Source: Myxocyprinus asiaticus
Lineage: Eukaryota > Chordata > Actinopteri > Cypriniformes > Catostomidae
Length of the DNA: 64,000 nt
Assembly (NCBI RefSeq): GCF_019703515.2
Contig: NC_059393.1
Coordinates: forward strand, 8,139,501-8,203,500
Reading direction: 5' to 3'
Made by a program: the position numbers and the translations under genes. The notes beneath the pieces were generated by a model, which worked only from the letters and a program-made list of their open reading frames with translations, searched no databases and was not told where the DNA came from. The stretch's first letter is position 1. The number at the start of each line of letters is the position of its first letter. Positions 1 through 10,700 of the stretch are shown here, one piece after another.

Positions 1-3
1 AAA

Positions 4-143
4 TCCCACCACTCTTCCACACACTTCTTTTAAGCTACGTCCACATTAATTCAGATATACTGTTTTTGAAAACGCCATTTTCCAATATATCCGAATTAAT
101 GTGGACATAGCCTAAAAGAAGTGTGTGGAAGAGTGGTGGTTTT
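4..143. repeat. Short foldback (hairpin) repeat
   Basis: The arms at about 4-54 and 92-139 are near-perfect reverse complements. Both contain CACTCTTCCACACACTTCTT, followed by a GTCCACATTAATTC stretch, around an AT-rich loop of about 37 bases. This is the structure of a palindromic MITE. No coding potential is seen. The sequence starts at the window edge, so a longer element to the left cannot be excluded. Confidence 0.75.
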
Positions 144-1145
144 CTGTCTGCTGTGAGCTAAGAGGTTGAAATTTCAACAAATAAATGCATAACTGCAAAG
201 TAAGGTAGGATTACAAATTGGTTGCCAACAGAAGCTATCGAATGTACTGTACTTTTGTTGACTTATAAATACACTTTAAGTCTGGACTGGGTCTAGTGTT
301 GCATTATTATATCATAGCCCTCTAGGTTCAGAAATATGCACACTAGACAGATCTTTATTACTGACCTGGAGTAAAAAATTCATCATGACAATCATATTCA
401 AAACCTGAGTCATGCTGATATACTGCTCTCACGTTGATCAATTTCACTGCCCTTATTCTAACAAAGAGTCTAACTGTTTGAAATAAACCTGTGTTTATTT
501 CTTCCGTAAAATGTTGCAAACAAAGACTTTTTTACTAAAAAACATTGTATGGCTAGGATGGCTGTGCATATACAGTATAGTTAGATCAAAACCATACAAT
601 AGTTTGTTCTTCTATAATAGATTATTTTCCTGAAGTAGGCTTTGAATGGAAATTTACAAGCTCCAACAACTTGTTTTTTTCCATCCTGTCTGCAGAGCTG
701 ACTCAATCTTTATACAGTATATACAGTATAAAAAGAGAATATACAAAGAGAGATGATGATCCAGTTCAAACGAGTAGTGCAATATGAGTCACTTGACTGT
801 ATAATCCAGCTGCAATTATGTTTTCATTAGATTAATCAGATAACCATGGCAAAATAATTCCTTTAATGTGATTGCATTTGTAGAAGCTGTAATCTGTGAC
901 ACAAGTGCTCAATACTTTTTTTTTCCTTTTAAGTTATTGTATACACCAAGGGGACAGACTGCATGGATTAACAGCTAACCAGCCACACCTTACCATGAAA
1001 TACTGGGAACAGAGTGAACCTACAATCCTGAACATCTGATAACAGCTTGATGGAATGGTGCAGTGAGTCACAGACATACAAAATAAATATATTCTGACTG
1101 CGCAGCAGTGCACATGGATTCCTTTGCCAGTGTACCAACAGTACA
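144..1145. other. AT-rich intergenic DNA, nothing recognised
   Basis: No exon-like stretch, RNA gene or clear repeat boundary was seen. The short open frames on both strands have no recognisable domain and low complexity. Confidence 0.5.
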
Positions 1146-1149
1146 AAGA

Positions 1150-1795
1150 AATAGTTCACCCAAAATTCAAATTCTCTTATTTACTCACCCTCATGCCATC
1201 CCACATGTGTATGACTTTCTTTCTTCTGCAAAACACAAACAGAGCTCTGTTGGTCCTCACAATGTAAGTAAATGTTGGCCAGAACTCTAAAGGTCCAAAT
1301 ATCACATAAAGGCTGGTTTAGGGTGAGAACAGGTCAAAATTATAACTCTTTTTTTTTCACTGTACAGCTTGCCATTGCAGTCTCTTGGCACGATCATAAT
1401 TTCAAGCTCATTTACACTTTCTAGTGCTTGACGCATGCGCAGAAGTAGATGGCACTATAGAGGTGTAATCGAGCTTGAAATCACAATCGCCGAGGAGACT
1501 GCTGTCAAGATTTATAGTGAAAAAAAAAGAGTTACATTTTGGTCTGTTCTCACCCAAAACCAATTGGATTGCTTAAGAAGACATTGATTAAACCACTTGA
1601 GTCTTATGGATTACTTTTATGATGCCTTTATGTGATATTTGGACCTTCAGATTTCTGGCCACCATTTACTTGCATAGAATGGACCTACAGAGCTCAAATA
1701 TTCTTCTAAAAACCTTTGTGTTCATCAGAAGAAATAAAGTCAAACACATCTTGGATGGCATGAGGGTGAGTAAATGATGAGATAATTTTCTAACC
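1150..1795. mobile_element. Long palindromic MITE (Angel-like)
   Basis: The left arm starts ATAGTTCACCCAAAATTC and passes through CTCACCCTCATGCCATCCCA. The right arm near 1720-1795 is its reverse complement (GGCATGAGGGTGAGTAAATGATGA). The inner segments also pair: 1293-1375 and about 1500-1565 around GGTGAGAACAGGTC and its complement, with the centre near 1420-1470 rich in CpG. The whole unit is therefore a non-coding foldback of about 645 bp. It resembles the inverted-repeat elements called Angel in zebrafish and carps; that name was not verified. Related copies lie at 8215-8350, 9480-9665, 44140-44365 and 56308-58265. Confidence 0.75.
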
Positions 1796-2556
1796 CTTTG
1801 ACGGGGTTGATGAGTAATGTTGTATTGGGTTTGGTTGATATTGAGTAGGGAATCAAATACAGAATTTGTGGGATAAGCCCTCATCTGACTTGATCATGGG
1901 ATTGCTGTTTAATGAAAATGTATTTCCAAAATAGAAACTTACTGAGGAAAAAGAAAGAGTATGCCATTGGCTGTTATGAGGAAACAAGTGAAAAGCCTAG
2001 TTCAAGCTTCAGAAACTGGATAAAGTCTTTATCAGAGAGTAAATCAATTGAAAATGGGCATAATTTGTTCGTGACATATTTATTTATTTAATTAAAACTA
2101 TTAGTTTTTTTGTTTTTTCAATGCCAAAGCGTCTGGATATCATCTACTCTATGCTGCTAAATATTTGGATTTGGTGTGTCATGTCATATTTCAGTCAATT
2201 AACTTTTAATAATCCAAGACATTTCTCTTTCAAAACATATTTTGTGTCAACCCTGTTACATAAAAAAAGTTTTGCAACTGAGCGTTGTGCAGTTAAAGAT
2301 CAATGTAAAAACAACTAATGATTGCCTTGCTTGCAATATTTGAGCTTGCAAATGTCATTGCATTTATTCTCTTGTGCTTTGTGCAAAGAAAAATATTTCT
2401 GATTTAAAACATTATTGGGTTGAACTGTAGAGTGCAACGGTCTACTCCAGAAGTAAAAATCCCATTTATTTTCTCCATAGGTGAATTGATTTTTAATGAT
2501 AACAAATAAACCTTCATAGACAGAACTATAGTGAGCGCTGAGGTTGTTAATCAAAG
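1796..2556. other. AT-rich intergenic DNA, nothing recognised
   Basis: No coding or repeat signal was recognised. The small open frames at 2121-2318 and 2315-2554 carry no domain. Confidence 0.45.
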
Positions 2557-2564
2557 GTATGTGC

Positions 2565-3088
2565 TAGTGATGGGTTGTTCATGAACGATTTGTTCATTTT
2601 GAACAAATCTTTTATGTGACTCAGAAGAACGAGTAGATGAGCGAGTGATTAGTTCATTTTGTGTTGGCCGCGCATGCGCATTGCGCAACCTCCGTTCGTT
2701 TGTTACATGAAAACCGCATAGGCGCTGTACAGGAAACAGAAATTATTAGTTCACCTTTCAACTCTTTTGGTCCAAGTCGTTCGTTCTTTTGTCACGTGAT
2801 AAAAGAATGAACGACTCGGGACAAGAAGATTCCAGAGGTGAACTAATCATTTCTGTTTCTCATCATTTGTGCTTGGCTGCATTATCATTTTTTCCTTATT
2901 GGGACTAAAATTAAAGTTTGCGTAAGTAGACATTTTGGGGGGATTTGGCTATTGAAAATGTAACATTTTAATTTAATTCTGCTCAAATGAACGAAATGAA
3001 CTAACTGACTTAAACAAAGATTTGTTCATTTTGCTGAACGAAACTCAAAGATTCAAGTCAGTAAAATGATCCGATCTTCCCATCACTA
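2565..3088. mobile_element. Non-autonomous hAT-type element with 8-bp TSD
   Basis: The termini are TAGTGATGGG and CCCATCACTA, perfect inverse complements. The element is flanked on both sides by GTATGTGC (2557-2564 and 3089-3096), a perfect 8-bp target-site duplication, which is diagnostic of hAT-superfamily insertion. The interior has imperfect inverted repeats built on GAACGA and TTCATTTTG motifs and GC-rich core stretches (CGCGCATGCGCA near 2669). There is no transposase frame, so it depended on a partner in trans. The intact TSD suggests a relatively recent insertion. Confidence 0.88.
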
Positions 3089-3096
3089 GTATGTGC

Positions 3097-3474
3097 TTCT
3101 GTTGAAGCCATCAGTCAGCATTAATTTAACTTATTTTTTTAGAAATCATGTTTAATAGCAGATTTTCTGGTGAGGAACTACATATTGGTAAACAAAGTGC
3201 GCCAAAAGAGCTCTGCAGCAACCGCAAACTTCCATAACACACTGTGAATGACGCAATGAGTCGATCTCCCTACACTCCAAAACTAAGTGTATATTTACAA
3301 ATATCTGAATTTTTAGCAAGGCAATTATATATACTTATATATAAATATAAATATATATACTATATTGTTTCTTTACTTATAACTGACAACTTTAAATCAA
3401 AAGTGTTATACTTCTCTCTATTTTTTAATTTGATTATGTAACTCACATTTGATTTTCAAGTACTCTTTTGCTTC
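3097..3474. other. AT-rich spacer
   Basis: Contains a TATA/AAATA-rich run at 3325-3365. No gene or bounded repeat is seen. Confidence 0.4.
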
Positions 3475-3640
3475 AAATCAAAGTTTGTAATGTTTTGATT
3501 CACCTCAGAGCTAGTTCGTTTATTTCATGACTTAGAACTCTTTTATGAAAGATATAATAAAATCACTATTAAAAAATAAATAATGGGAATAATACTTCCA
3601 GAACCTAGACAGCTAAAAAAGTGAATGGGCACTGGTATGG
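3475..3640. repeat. Dispersed repeat, copy 1 (second copy near 12.7 kb)
   Basis: Shares an ordered set of blocks with 12689-12835: AAAGTTTGTAATG, CAGAGCTAGTTCGTTT, CATGACTTAGAACTCTTT and a block ending in GTGAATGGGCACTGGT. Divergence is high. The family was not identified. Confidence 0.5.
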
Positions 3641-5639
3641 AAAACATATTATGAGAGATACTTACTTAAGTGCACATTTAGATGCACATCTATTTTTTAT
3701 TCAGAATTTAAAATTTTGGTGGTGATTGGGGACACGAAAATGGTCAGATATACCAGTGAAAAACAAACAGAAAATACAATAGTTTTATTCCAAAAGAGTT
3801 ATAAATAATGCAATACTAATTTAAGTTTAGCATAGCATGCTGATTATTATACATAATACACAAGATGCACAATTACACAAAATACATTGTAAACATACAA
3901 TCAAAAAGATTGTGATGTGCTTCTAATTTCCTGCTGTGAACTACTGTATCAGAAAATGTGAGTAGCAGCTATTGTAAAGCCAAAGGAATATTACACCCGT
4001 TTACACATCACACACACATTACACTCTTGACTTCAGTTTAAACCCTAAAAGAGTATGGAAAACTGAACCTGGTGTCACATTTTCAAACTTCCCTTTGCAC
4101 TGTAGACTATACAACACAATCAGTCTACTAGTGAAGTCTACAAACGAATGAATGGAATGAATCGCAAGCAACCGCTTTAGGCACAGAGGTTTCAGTTACT
4201 TAGCGTGATATTTCACCTGTAAATGTTGCTGTCATCCATGAACGACAAGATGTTTTGTTGGATGTCATAGGTGGATTGTACAGTTCATACAAAAAGAGGC
4301 TGTACAATGTTTGTGATGTTAAGACAAGATAAAACCCAGCATATTTTTCTTTTGTTTTTGGTTATTTTAATGAAGATGCAGGCCTGTATAACAAGTTTAC
4401 AAAGGAAACACGTACACAGGGTGTCAGTGGTTGTTTTCAGAATATTTTACTGTAACTACTGTAAGGGTGTGTGCGTTTGTCACCAAACGTTTTTTTTAAA
4501 TATAAATATAAAATGTTTTTTTAAATATAAGTATTTAGATGAAAATATTTTTCATGTATAAAAAAGTGTGAATAGAAAATGTTTTAGATGGAGTATAGCA
4601 TGTCAAACATCAAATTCACATCATAAAATGTACTTCATGAAGTGTAGTTCACTTAAGTGTCCAAATACTTTTTGGGGCCAAAAAGAGGTTTGTACTCCCC
4701 TAGATGTTTCCTCCATGGTTTTATTTTGCAAAATATTTTGTTCATATGAAAATGATTAGGTGGTATATCTTAATCCTGCACTTGTGCAGTGAGGCACACT
4801 GCCATATAAAATGCTGTTAGCAATGTTTCTGTCCCTCCACTGAGCTCTGCTGTTGAGCAAGCTGTACCAAGCTGCTACATGTCCTGCATGAAGACATTCC
4901 TATTTTCCTACATAAACATTTCAATAGGCAAAGGTCAATCCAGTGTAAAATGTACAGAATTTCTTTGTTGCTGAGAATGGTGAATTAGATTTAATCTGTA
5001 ATAAATAAATGTAGAGGTTGTTATATGCCCATTCCAATTACAAATTACTGGTGTAACAGAAACATAATTAACTGCACACATTCCCTTACTGTCATGGATC
5101 AAGAAAGTTATTGTACATGTACATGTGATGTCCATCATTTACCCTTCCTGATCCATTTTGTTTTGCCACCCATTACGTATGAGGCTAGCTTTTTGCTTTG
5201 TTTGTTTTTAAACATGCATGCTGAGGGTACATTTCCACAGCTGATAAGGCATGTTGCATGTGTTGACAGCATTCCTGCCTGGTGTCATGGCAGCAACCTT
5301 GTCTTACCTAATGAGGAGATCCTCTCAGGCAGATTACAGAATGCTAGACATGATTCACCACTCCTGTCACCGCCAATTTTGTAATTCACCTCTAAAACAA
5401 GCTTACTCAGAGTCAGCAAGTCTGTTTTTGCAAGCGTTTTTTGTTCAAAAATAACGAAATGCAAGTTCAAATCAAGGTAATTTATTTTATTTTAGTTTCT
5501 TTTAGTTTCATGGCCAGATCTAAGAGGGGTGCTGGGGGGTATTGCCTCCCTAGAGTTTCCTTGTGCACCCCTTCAAACTTCTGACTTTTCTGGTCACACG
5601 GCGAAATGATCAAATTAACCCCCGGTAGAATGAAGGGAC
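3641..5639. other. AT-rich intergenic DNA, no gene recognised
   Basis: Open frames such as 4271-4561 (96 aa) and 5025-5384 (119 aa) have no recognisable domain and no exon-like splice context. An A/T-rich direct repeat of AAATATAAATATAAA type lies at 4497-4535. Nothing else could be named. Confidence 0.45.
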
Positions 5640-6494
5640 AACCAGTTGCCCAGTCTAAAAATCAAAATGCCCCACTGTCTCGAAATGCAGAGGCAGGACC
5701 CAAAAGCAGAGTTAAAAAGGGGATTTATTCATCAAAAAAAAAAAAAAAAACATAAAGCTCCCACAAGGGGTAAAAACAAACATAAACTACCCGAAGGGGA
5801 AAAAGGGTAATCCAAGCTGGGGCAAAGGGAGACAGGACCAACCGGATCGAAACAGGAACTAGGTGGGGGGAAACAGGACCGAAAGGGAAGACTGAACACA
5901 CAAGACTGGAATCAAGACGAACTGGCACTGGACAGCAAAGACACTAAAATAGGGAGAGAAATAAACAGGTTAACAAGACAGGGCACGTGTGACTAATAAA
6001 CTAATAATGGGAAAACAAGGAGGCGGGGTATGACTTAAGATAGAGAGACACACGGCTATACAGAAACAAAACAAAGCCTCGAGCTCTCACAAGACAACAA
6101 AACACCTGAATGGCATGAGTGTACATCACCAAGACAATAAGGCAATATACGCCCATGCCAGTCGACAAACAAGATGACAAAATGCGTAGCAATGCCAAAT
6201 AAAGCGATGCCATGCATTCTCACACTAAACAAAACCTGAGAGTACATCACTAGGCAAACACCACACAATGCAGGCAACAGGCGACAAAAACAAGACCAGA
6301 CACTTGTGCGAGAGTTCGGCCACACACAAACCCGAAAGCTCAGACCGAAGTGACCGAACCTCAGCACAACATGAAGACAGCTCACGACCCAGGCTCGCAG
6401 CGCAAAACAAGCACAGTGCGCGTCCACGGTCACAAGAGACAAACGTAGATTATTGACGCGAGTGCGTGCCACCAAGATGACAAGCGCAATGCAC

Positions 6495-7208
6495 TCACAC
6501 CAATACAGGACAAGACATGGAATTTGAGTGTCCGGATCCCGACACCAAAACCAAAACCGAACCAGACTGAAGGATCAGGATCCAGACACCATGCCCCAGA
6601 AATGAAAACAGACGGAACCCCCCATCCCAAAACAGGAACATCAAACAATACTCAAGACAGACAAAATGAGCACTAACAGAAAACACAACAGAAAGGGAGG
6701 GAAACCAAAGAGGGAACTTAAAGAGAGGGACAGGGTCTGGTGGCCTGGGTGGAGGCCTCAGGGAAAAGGTAGGGTCTGGCGGCCTGGGAGGAGGCCTCAG
6801 GGCAGAGGGATCAGAGGACTGGGCAGCGCCTGCTGGACAGGGGGCAGTGAACTGGACGGCGGCTGCTGGACAGGGGGCAGTGAACTGGACGGTGGCCGCT
6901 GAACAGGGGGCAGTGGACTGGATGGTGACCGCTGGACAGGGTTCAGGAGGGACTGGCTCAGGGGGCAGAGCCGTGGAAGGCTTAGGCACTGGCCGTGACA
7001 GGGGAATGGCCTCTGTGGCCGTGAACACCAGCAGAGATTGGGGGACGGTCTCCTTGGTCGTGAGCACTGGCAGGGACATGGGAACAGTCTCAGTGGCTGT
7101 GAGCACAGGCAGTGACAGGGGAACGACCTCCATGGTTGTGGGCACTGGCAGTGGCAGGGGAACAGCCTTTGTGGCTGTGAGCACAGACAGTGACAGGGTC
7201 GTGGGCAT
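6495..7208 (-). CDS. Hypothetical Pro/Thr-rich repeat protein (237 aa frame)
   Basis: This open frame runs through a minisatellite block. Its N-terminal third is about five copies of a 13-residue unit of the form VPLSLPVLTATET. Next come 11-residue units of the form APCPAAAVQFT, then two 13-residue units of the form RPPPRPPDPxFSL. The C-terminal part is hydrophobic and aromatic. No known domain was recognised. Two other frames over the same bases are also open (7288-6797 on the - strand and 6847-7230 on the + strand), so openness may simply reflect a G+C-rich sequence poor in stop codons. Against that, all repeat units are multiples of three bases. It could be a gag-like remnant or non-coding. 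Confidence 0.2.
   Translation of the reverse strand: MPTTLSLSVLTATKAVPLPLPVPTTMEVVPLSLPVLTATETVPMSLPVLTTKETVPQSLLVFTATEAIPLSRPVPKPSTALPPEPVPPEPCPAVTIQSTAPCSAATVQFTAPCPAAAVQFTAPCPAGAAQSSDPSALRPPPRPPDPTFSLRPPPRPPDPVPLFKFPLWFPSLSVVFSVSAHFVCLEYCLMFLFWDGGFRLFSFLGHGVWILILQSGSVLVLVSGSGHSNSMSCPVLV
6737..6814. repeat. Minisatellite A, 39-bp unit x2
   Basis: Two copies of a unit starting GTCTGGTGGCCTGGGTGGAG, differing at a few positions. The unit length is 39 bases. Confidence 0.7.
6830..6950. repeat. Minisatellite B, 33-bp unit x3-4
   Basis: Successive copies of GCTGCTGGACAGGGGGCAGT followed by GAACTGGACGGCG. The last copy is degraded. The unit length is 33 bases. Confidence 0.75.
6990..7198. repeat. 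Minisatellite C, 39-bp unit x5
   Basis: Copies follow the pattern GTGAGCACAGGCAGTGACAG, then GGGAACGACCTCCATGGTT. They diverge by roughly a fifth of positions but the spacing holds at 39 bases. Confidence 0.75.
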
Positions 7209-7305
7209 GCTGTCAGTGACTGAGGAGTAGGTACCTCGGAGAGCAGCCTCTGCCTTCTGGGTGACAGGACCGTGACACCGTCAAACACCGCATCCTAGTA
7301 CCACC

Positions 7306-8020
7306 CCTGTTTATTTTAATTTTTTTAGTCTTTTTAGATTTAACTATATTTTCTAGTTTTAGTTTTCATTTTCATCATATTTAGTTTTTAATTTCAGTGT
7401 TATTATTTTAGGGCTGCTAAAGTTAATGCATTAACTGATATCATTTAAATTTGTTTAACAACTTATATTTCTCAGGGTGTGGTGGATTTCAACTTTTTTT
7501 TCCCCTTTTTTAATGTTTAATGAATTGTTTTCATGTTTAACTCAAATTAATATGTAGCCAATTTTATTTTACTTAGTTTTGGAGTGATGCAAATGTATTT
7601 TAGTTTAAATTATGTTTAAAAGAGTTATGTAAGTTTTTTTTTTTAATCTTTTATTTTATTTTTTATGTTTAATGCGGTTTTTGATTTTCCTGACTCAAAT
7701 TAACTGAATAAACAAATGAATAATAATAATAATGGTAAAACTAGCTAAATTTGCTGTAGTTTGCAGCAAGTTTTGATTTCAAACCACCAATTTATGGCTA
7801 TTTCTGGCACAATTTTCTGATACTAGCATGTCTTTGTGAAGTATAATAGAAAAACATTTTTTAGATCCTAACGATGTTTTATCCTTTCCTTATGGATATC
7901 TTTATGGTCTGCAGGTGAATTAGTTCATATTACAGACTTTGATCACCTCTGCTTATATTGGCCTATTGACACATAAGTGTCAGCTTAGCATATATGATCC
8001 ATTAATAGTCTTTGAACCGT
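7306..8020. other. AT-rich intergenic DNA
   Basis: T-rich tracts and an AATAATAATAATAAT run near 7719-7732. No gene recognised. A short GGGCTGCTAAAGTTAATGCA stretch near 7412 resembles the end of a dispersed repeat also hinted at elsewhere in the window. Confidence 0.4.
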
Positions 8021-8024
8021 ATGG

Positions 8025-8185
8025 GTGACAAGTGCTCAGGCACTGAGGTGGAGGTCGGGTAATACTAACACAAAGGTTGAAGGTTCAATCCCAAGTAGCG
8101 GAGACCTAGGAGCTGCAGACTGAAGACACAATCCTACCTATGTGCCCTTGAGGAAGGTTATTGAAAATCAGGTAAGACTGTCCAT
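8025..8185 (+). mobile_element. Degraded tRNA-derived SINE remnant
   Basis: Contains GGTTGAAGGTTCAATCCC, which fits a pol III B box (GGTTCRANNCC-like), then a downstream segment TGTGCCCTTGAGGAAGG. That segment recurs at 61932-61950 as TGTGTCCTTGAACAAGG in a second remnant. The order of B box and then the GTGCCCTTGA block is typical of fish tRNA-derived SINEs. The A box is degraded. Confidence 0.5.
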
Positions 8186-8214
8186 GTAGTGTGCTGAGGT
8201 CAGTGTAGAAGTCA

Positions 8215-8350
8215 ACATTTGTCTTTCTCAATTTTTATTTTCATGACATTAAGGAGAAGTTCAATCTTATATGGCTCCAAACCCGTTTGACTTTCTTTCT
8301 TCAGTGGAATACGAAAGAGGTAATTTTGCAGAATGTTTTGGTTACACTTT
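8215..8350. mobile_element. Left fragment of an Angel-like element
   Basis: The GACTTTCTTTCTTCAGTGGAA block with its preceding segment matches the arm of the palindromic element at 1150-1795. The opposite arm appears at 9480-9665, so the element was probably split by the material between them, including the retroelement tail at 8845-9470. Confidence 0.45.
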
Positions 8351-8844
8351 TCCACACAATGAACATGGCAGTTGAACTCCAGAAATGACAAAAGCACTAC
8401 ACATTTAGACCAACTTTTGCGCTATTTTCCATGTCTTCTGAAAATCCATTATTTGCTAAAAGTCGTTCCTTCCGGAGTAGTTCTTAAATCTTGTATGCGA
8501 ACATTCAAATATGTTGCATCAAAATGTGGCGCATTAGGTCTGACATTACACTTAATTGGTTGAAGCGTGGTTCGTCATTAACCTAGCACATATTTGAATG
8601 TACACAAGCATGATTGCTCATGGAGAGCTTTGGCGAAGGAGAACATTTTCAGCAAATAACGAGCCAGAATGGCCAGAAACATAATTTGTGCAAGTAAGTG
8701 TATGCAAATGCAAGCATTTGATAAATGTGTTTAATATGATTTAATGCCAATGCCAACACCAGCTGTAAGACATCGGATACTTCATAAGCCACTGCCTGAA
8801 TCTTGGATTTAGGATGGACCCCACCAAACCTCACTGAAATGACC
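8351..8844. other. Unassigned DNA between repeat fragments
   Basis: No exon or repeat was recognised with confidence. Confidence 0.35.
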
Positions 8845-9470
8845 TGCCAGTTGAACTGTGATACACCTCATTGATCTCTGCCTGCATCACCTTTGTCTAT
8901 TGTTGGACTACACTCTTGAAATGGAATACATAGACTATCATTTAAATGCCAACAAAAGCCTTCATCAGCCAACTAACAAAGGACAGTGCATCTATGTGAA
9001 CTTCTGTAGTTAATCAAGGATGGACTTCAAAGACATTAGTCATTAATCTTACAGCTCATAAATCTTACTGGCCCTTAACACTTACATGGTTTACAAATTT
9101 TAAACCATGACTTGCACTGCACACAAATAACTAATATTGGCATTATATTCATGTTGTTTAGCCAGAGGGGAACTGGCCCCCACAATGAGCCTGGTTTCTC
9201 CCAAGGTTATTTTTCTCCATTAGCCAACATTTTATGGCGTTTTGTGTTCCTTGCCACAATTGCCTTTGGCTTGCTCACAGGGGTTCTAAATACAAGTATT
9301 ATTTAATTATTTACAATCATATTTAATTAAACTACACAATGATCACTCTAATACTTTATAGATATTACAGTTTATTTTTTTTTAATTCATGATTTTTTTG
9401 TAAAGCTGCTTTGAAATGATGTGTGTTGTGAAAAGTGCTATACAAATAAAAATTACTTGACTTAACTTTA
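8845..9470 (+). mobile_element. Retroelement 3' segment, copy A
   Basis: Collinear and highly similar to 53645-54305 over about 600 bases. Shared blocks include AGAGGGGAACTGGCCCCCAC, GAGCCTGGTTTCTCCCAAGG and the terminal TGTAAAGCTGCTTTGAAA...GCTATACAAATAA. A GCTGCTTTGAAA...TACAAATAAA 3' end is characteristic of LINE and SINE 3' tails in fish. No coding frame is present. It is a 5'-truncated non-LTR element or a SINE that shares a LINE tail; the clade is not resolved. Confidence 0.7.
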
Positions 9471-9479
9471 TTATACTTC

Positions 9480-9665
9480 TTTTGACCCATTTTTGTCATT
9501 TTTTGGAGCTCAACAGTCCCAGTTTCTATTCACTTTCTTTGTATGGAAAAAAGCCTTGTGAAAATTATTCAGTATGTCTAATGTGTTAGATGAAGAAAGA
9601 AAGTCTTATACTGTTGGTTTGGAATGACATGAGGATGATTTTTTTTGGGTGATCAATCCCCTTAA
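9480..9665. mobile_element. Right fragment of an Angel-like element
   Basis: GAAGAAAGAAAGTC...GGAATGACATGAGGATGA...TTTTTTGGGTGATCAATCCC matches the reverse-complement arm of the Angel-like family. It is probably the partner of 8215-8350. Confidence 0.5.
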
Positions 9666-10636
9666 TACCTTTAAAATTAAATTCAAAGGGTTTTATTGGT
9701 TTCTTTTTGTAAGCTAATTAGCGCTAATAGTGCTAGAATACTGTATCATCTGGTTTCAAGGGCTGACAGTGTTTGTGTCCAACACCCAACCCTGGAATCC
9801 CAGACGGACATTCTTTCCTGTTTTGTCCATACCGACTGGCAAAAACTTTCATTCTGTTATGGAGTTTGACTTTAGTCCCAAAGCTTGCCTGTGCTTGCAC
9901 AATACAAAACCAAAACTGTGCCTGCCAAAACCAATAGCTTGCCTCCCATTGATAAGACAATTAGTGACTCGGTACCTAAAGACTCCAACAAAAGTTTTTT
10001 CTAGGAAACCTGAAGTATTCAAGATCTGTGATGCTGAAGTGCTTGGCTTGGGCATGGCCGCTTTCAAATGTATTGCTTATGACATGTATTATAGTCAATC
10101 ACTGAATTACAAAGGACATTTTTTTTTTTAAATATGTGGTGCCTCAAATTATTATTGTGATTATTGTACTTTCTTAAATAATAGCCTTGTCTTTCTATTT
10201 TATACCAAACAAAGGAGATGGCTCAAATGACCCATCCAAACCTTTGGGGTTTAATTAGTGTTTTCTTGATTTCTAAGGGATGTAGAGCAGACAGGCTCAA
10301 ACTTCAGTGTTTTCGAAGCACCACATACCTCGACATGTTCTGGGAGAACCTGGGGGAAAGAAAAGTATCGTATTAACCGCAATCATGCACACATTCAAGA
10401 AAACAGCAGTAAACTTTTGCAGTCATTATGTACAACAGACTGCACAAGAACAGCAAAACATCATCAAGGGCCTTTAATGCACAGCAGGGGATGCCATGGG
10501 CATGCTCACTAAAGAAAGACTTAATGGAAGATCTCAGCTGGAAATCAAAAATATGGTTCCTTTATATGCCCACTTGCTTTAATTAATAAATTACTCACAT
10601 TTTAAGCTCATACAATATATATATAATGTACACATT
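9666..10636. other. Intergenic DNA with an unconvincing 133-aa open frame
   Basis: 9730-10131 (+) is open for 133 codons, but the - strand is open over much of the same stretch. The translation has no recognisable domain, and no splice or promoter context marks it as a gene. A non-coding reading is preferred. Confidence 0.35.
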
Positions 10637-10700
10637 TAGGGCTGTCAATTTAATTTATTACAATTAACAAAATAAAAATAAGCAATAAAAGATGTATACA
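10637..10700. repeat. Fragment of a GGGCTGTCAA-type dispersed repeat
   Basis: GGGCTGTCAATTTAATTTAT followed by AATTAAC. The mirror-image ends TTGACAGCCC at 25363-25372 and GACAGCCC at 43657-43664 carry the same terminal motif next to GATTAAT or AATTAA runs. This fits a common non-autonomous DNA-transposon end. Confidence 0.45.

Larger units (their letters stand above)
5640..7305 (-). mobile_element. GC-rich block, probable unclassified retroelement internal region
   Basis: Base composition changes sharply here: AT-rich flanks give way to a G- and A-rich + strand. A run of 18 A lies at about 5734-5751. The block ends near TGACAGGACCGTGACACCG at 7262-7280. Three tandem-repeat clusters lie at 6737-6814, 6830-6935 and 6990-7195, and the - strand is open across them. 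No reverse transcriptase, integrase or terminal repeats were recognised, so retroelement origin is an inference from composition and from the Pro-rich open frame. Confidence 0.4.

Noticed and set aside
5025..5384. 119-aa open frame as a protein gene
   Set aside because: No recognisable domain, overlapping frames on both strands and AT-rich context.
9730..10131. 133-aa open frame as a gene
   Set aside because: No domain, opposite strand open over the same bases, and no promoter or splice context.
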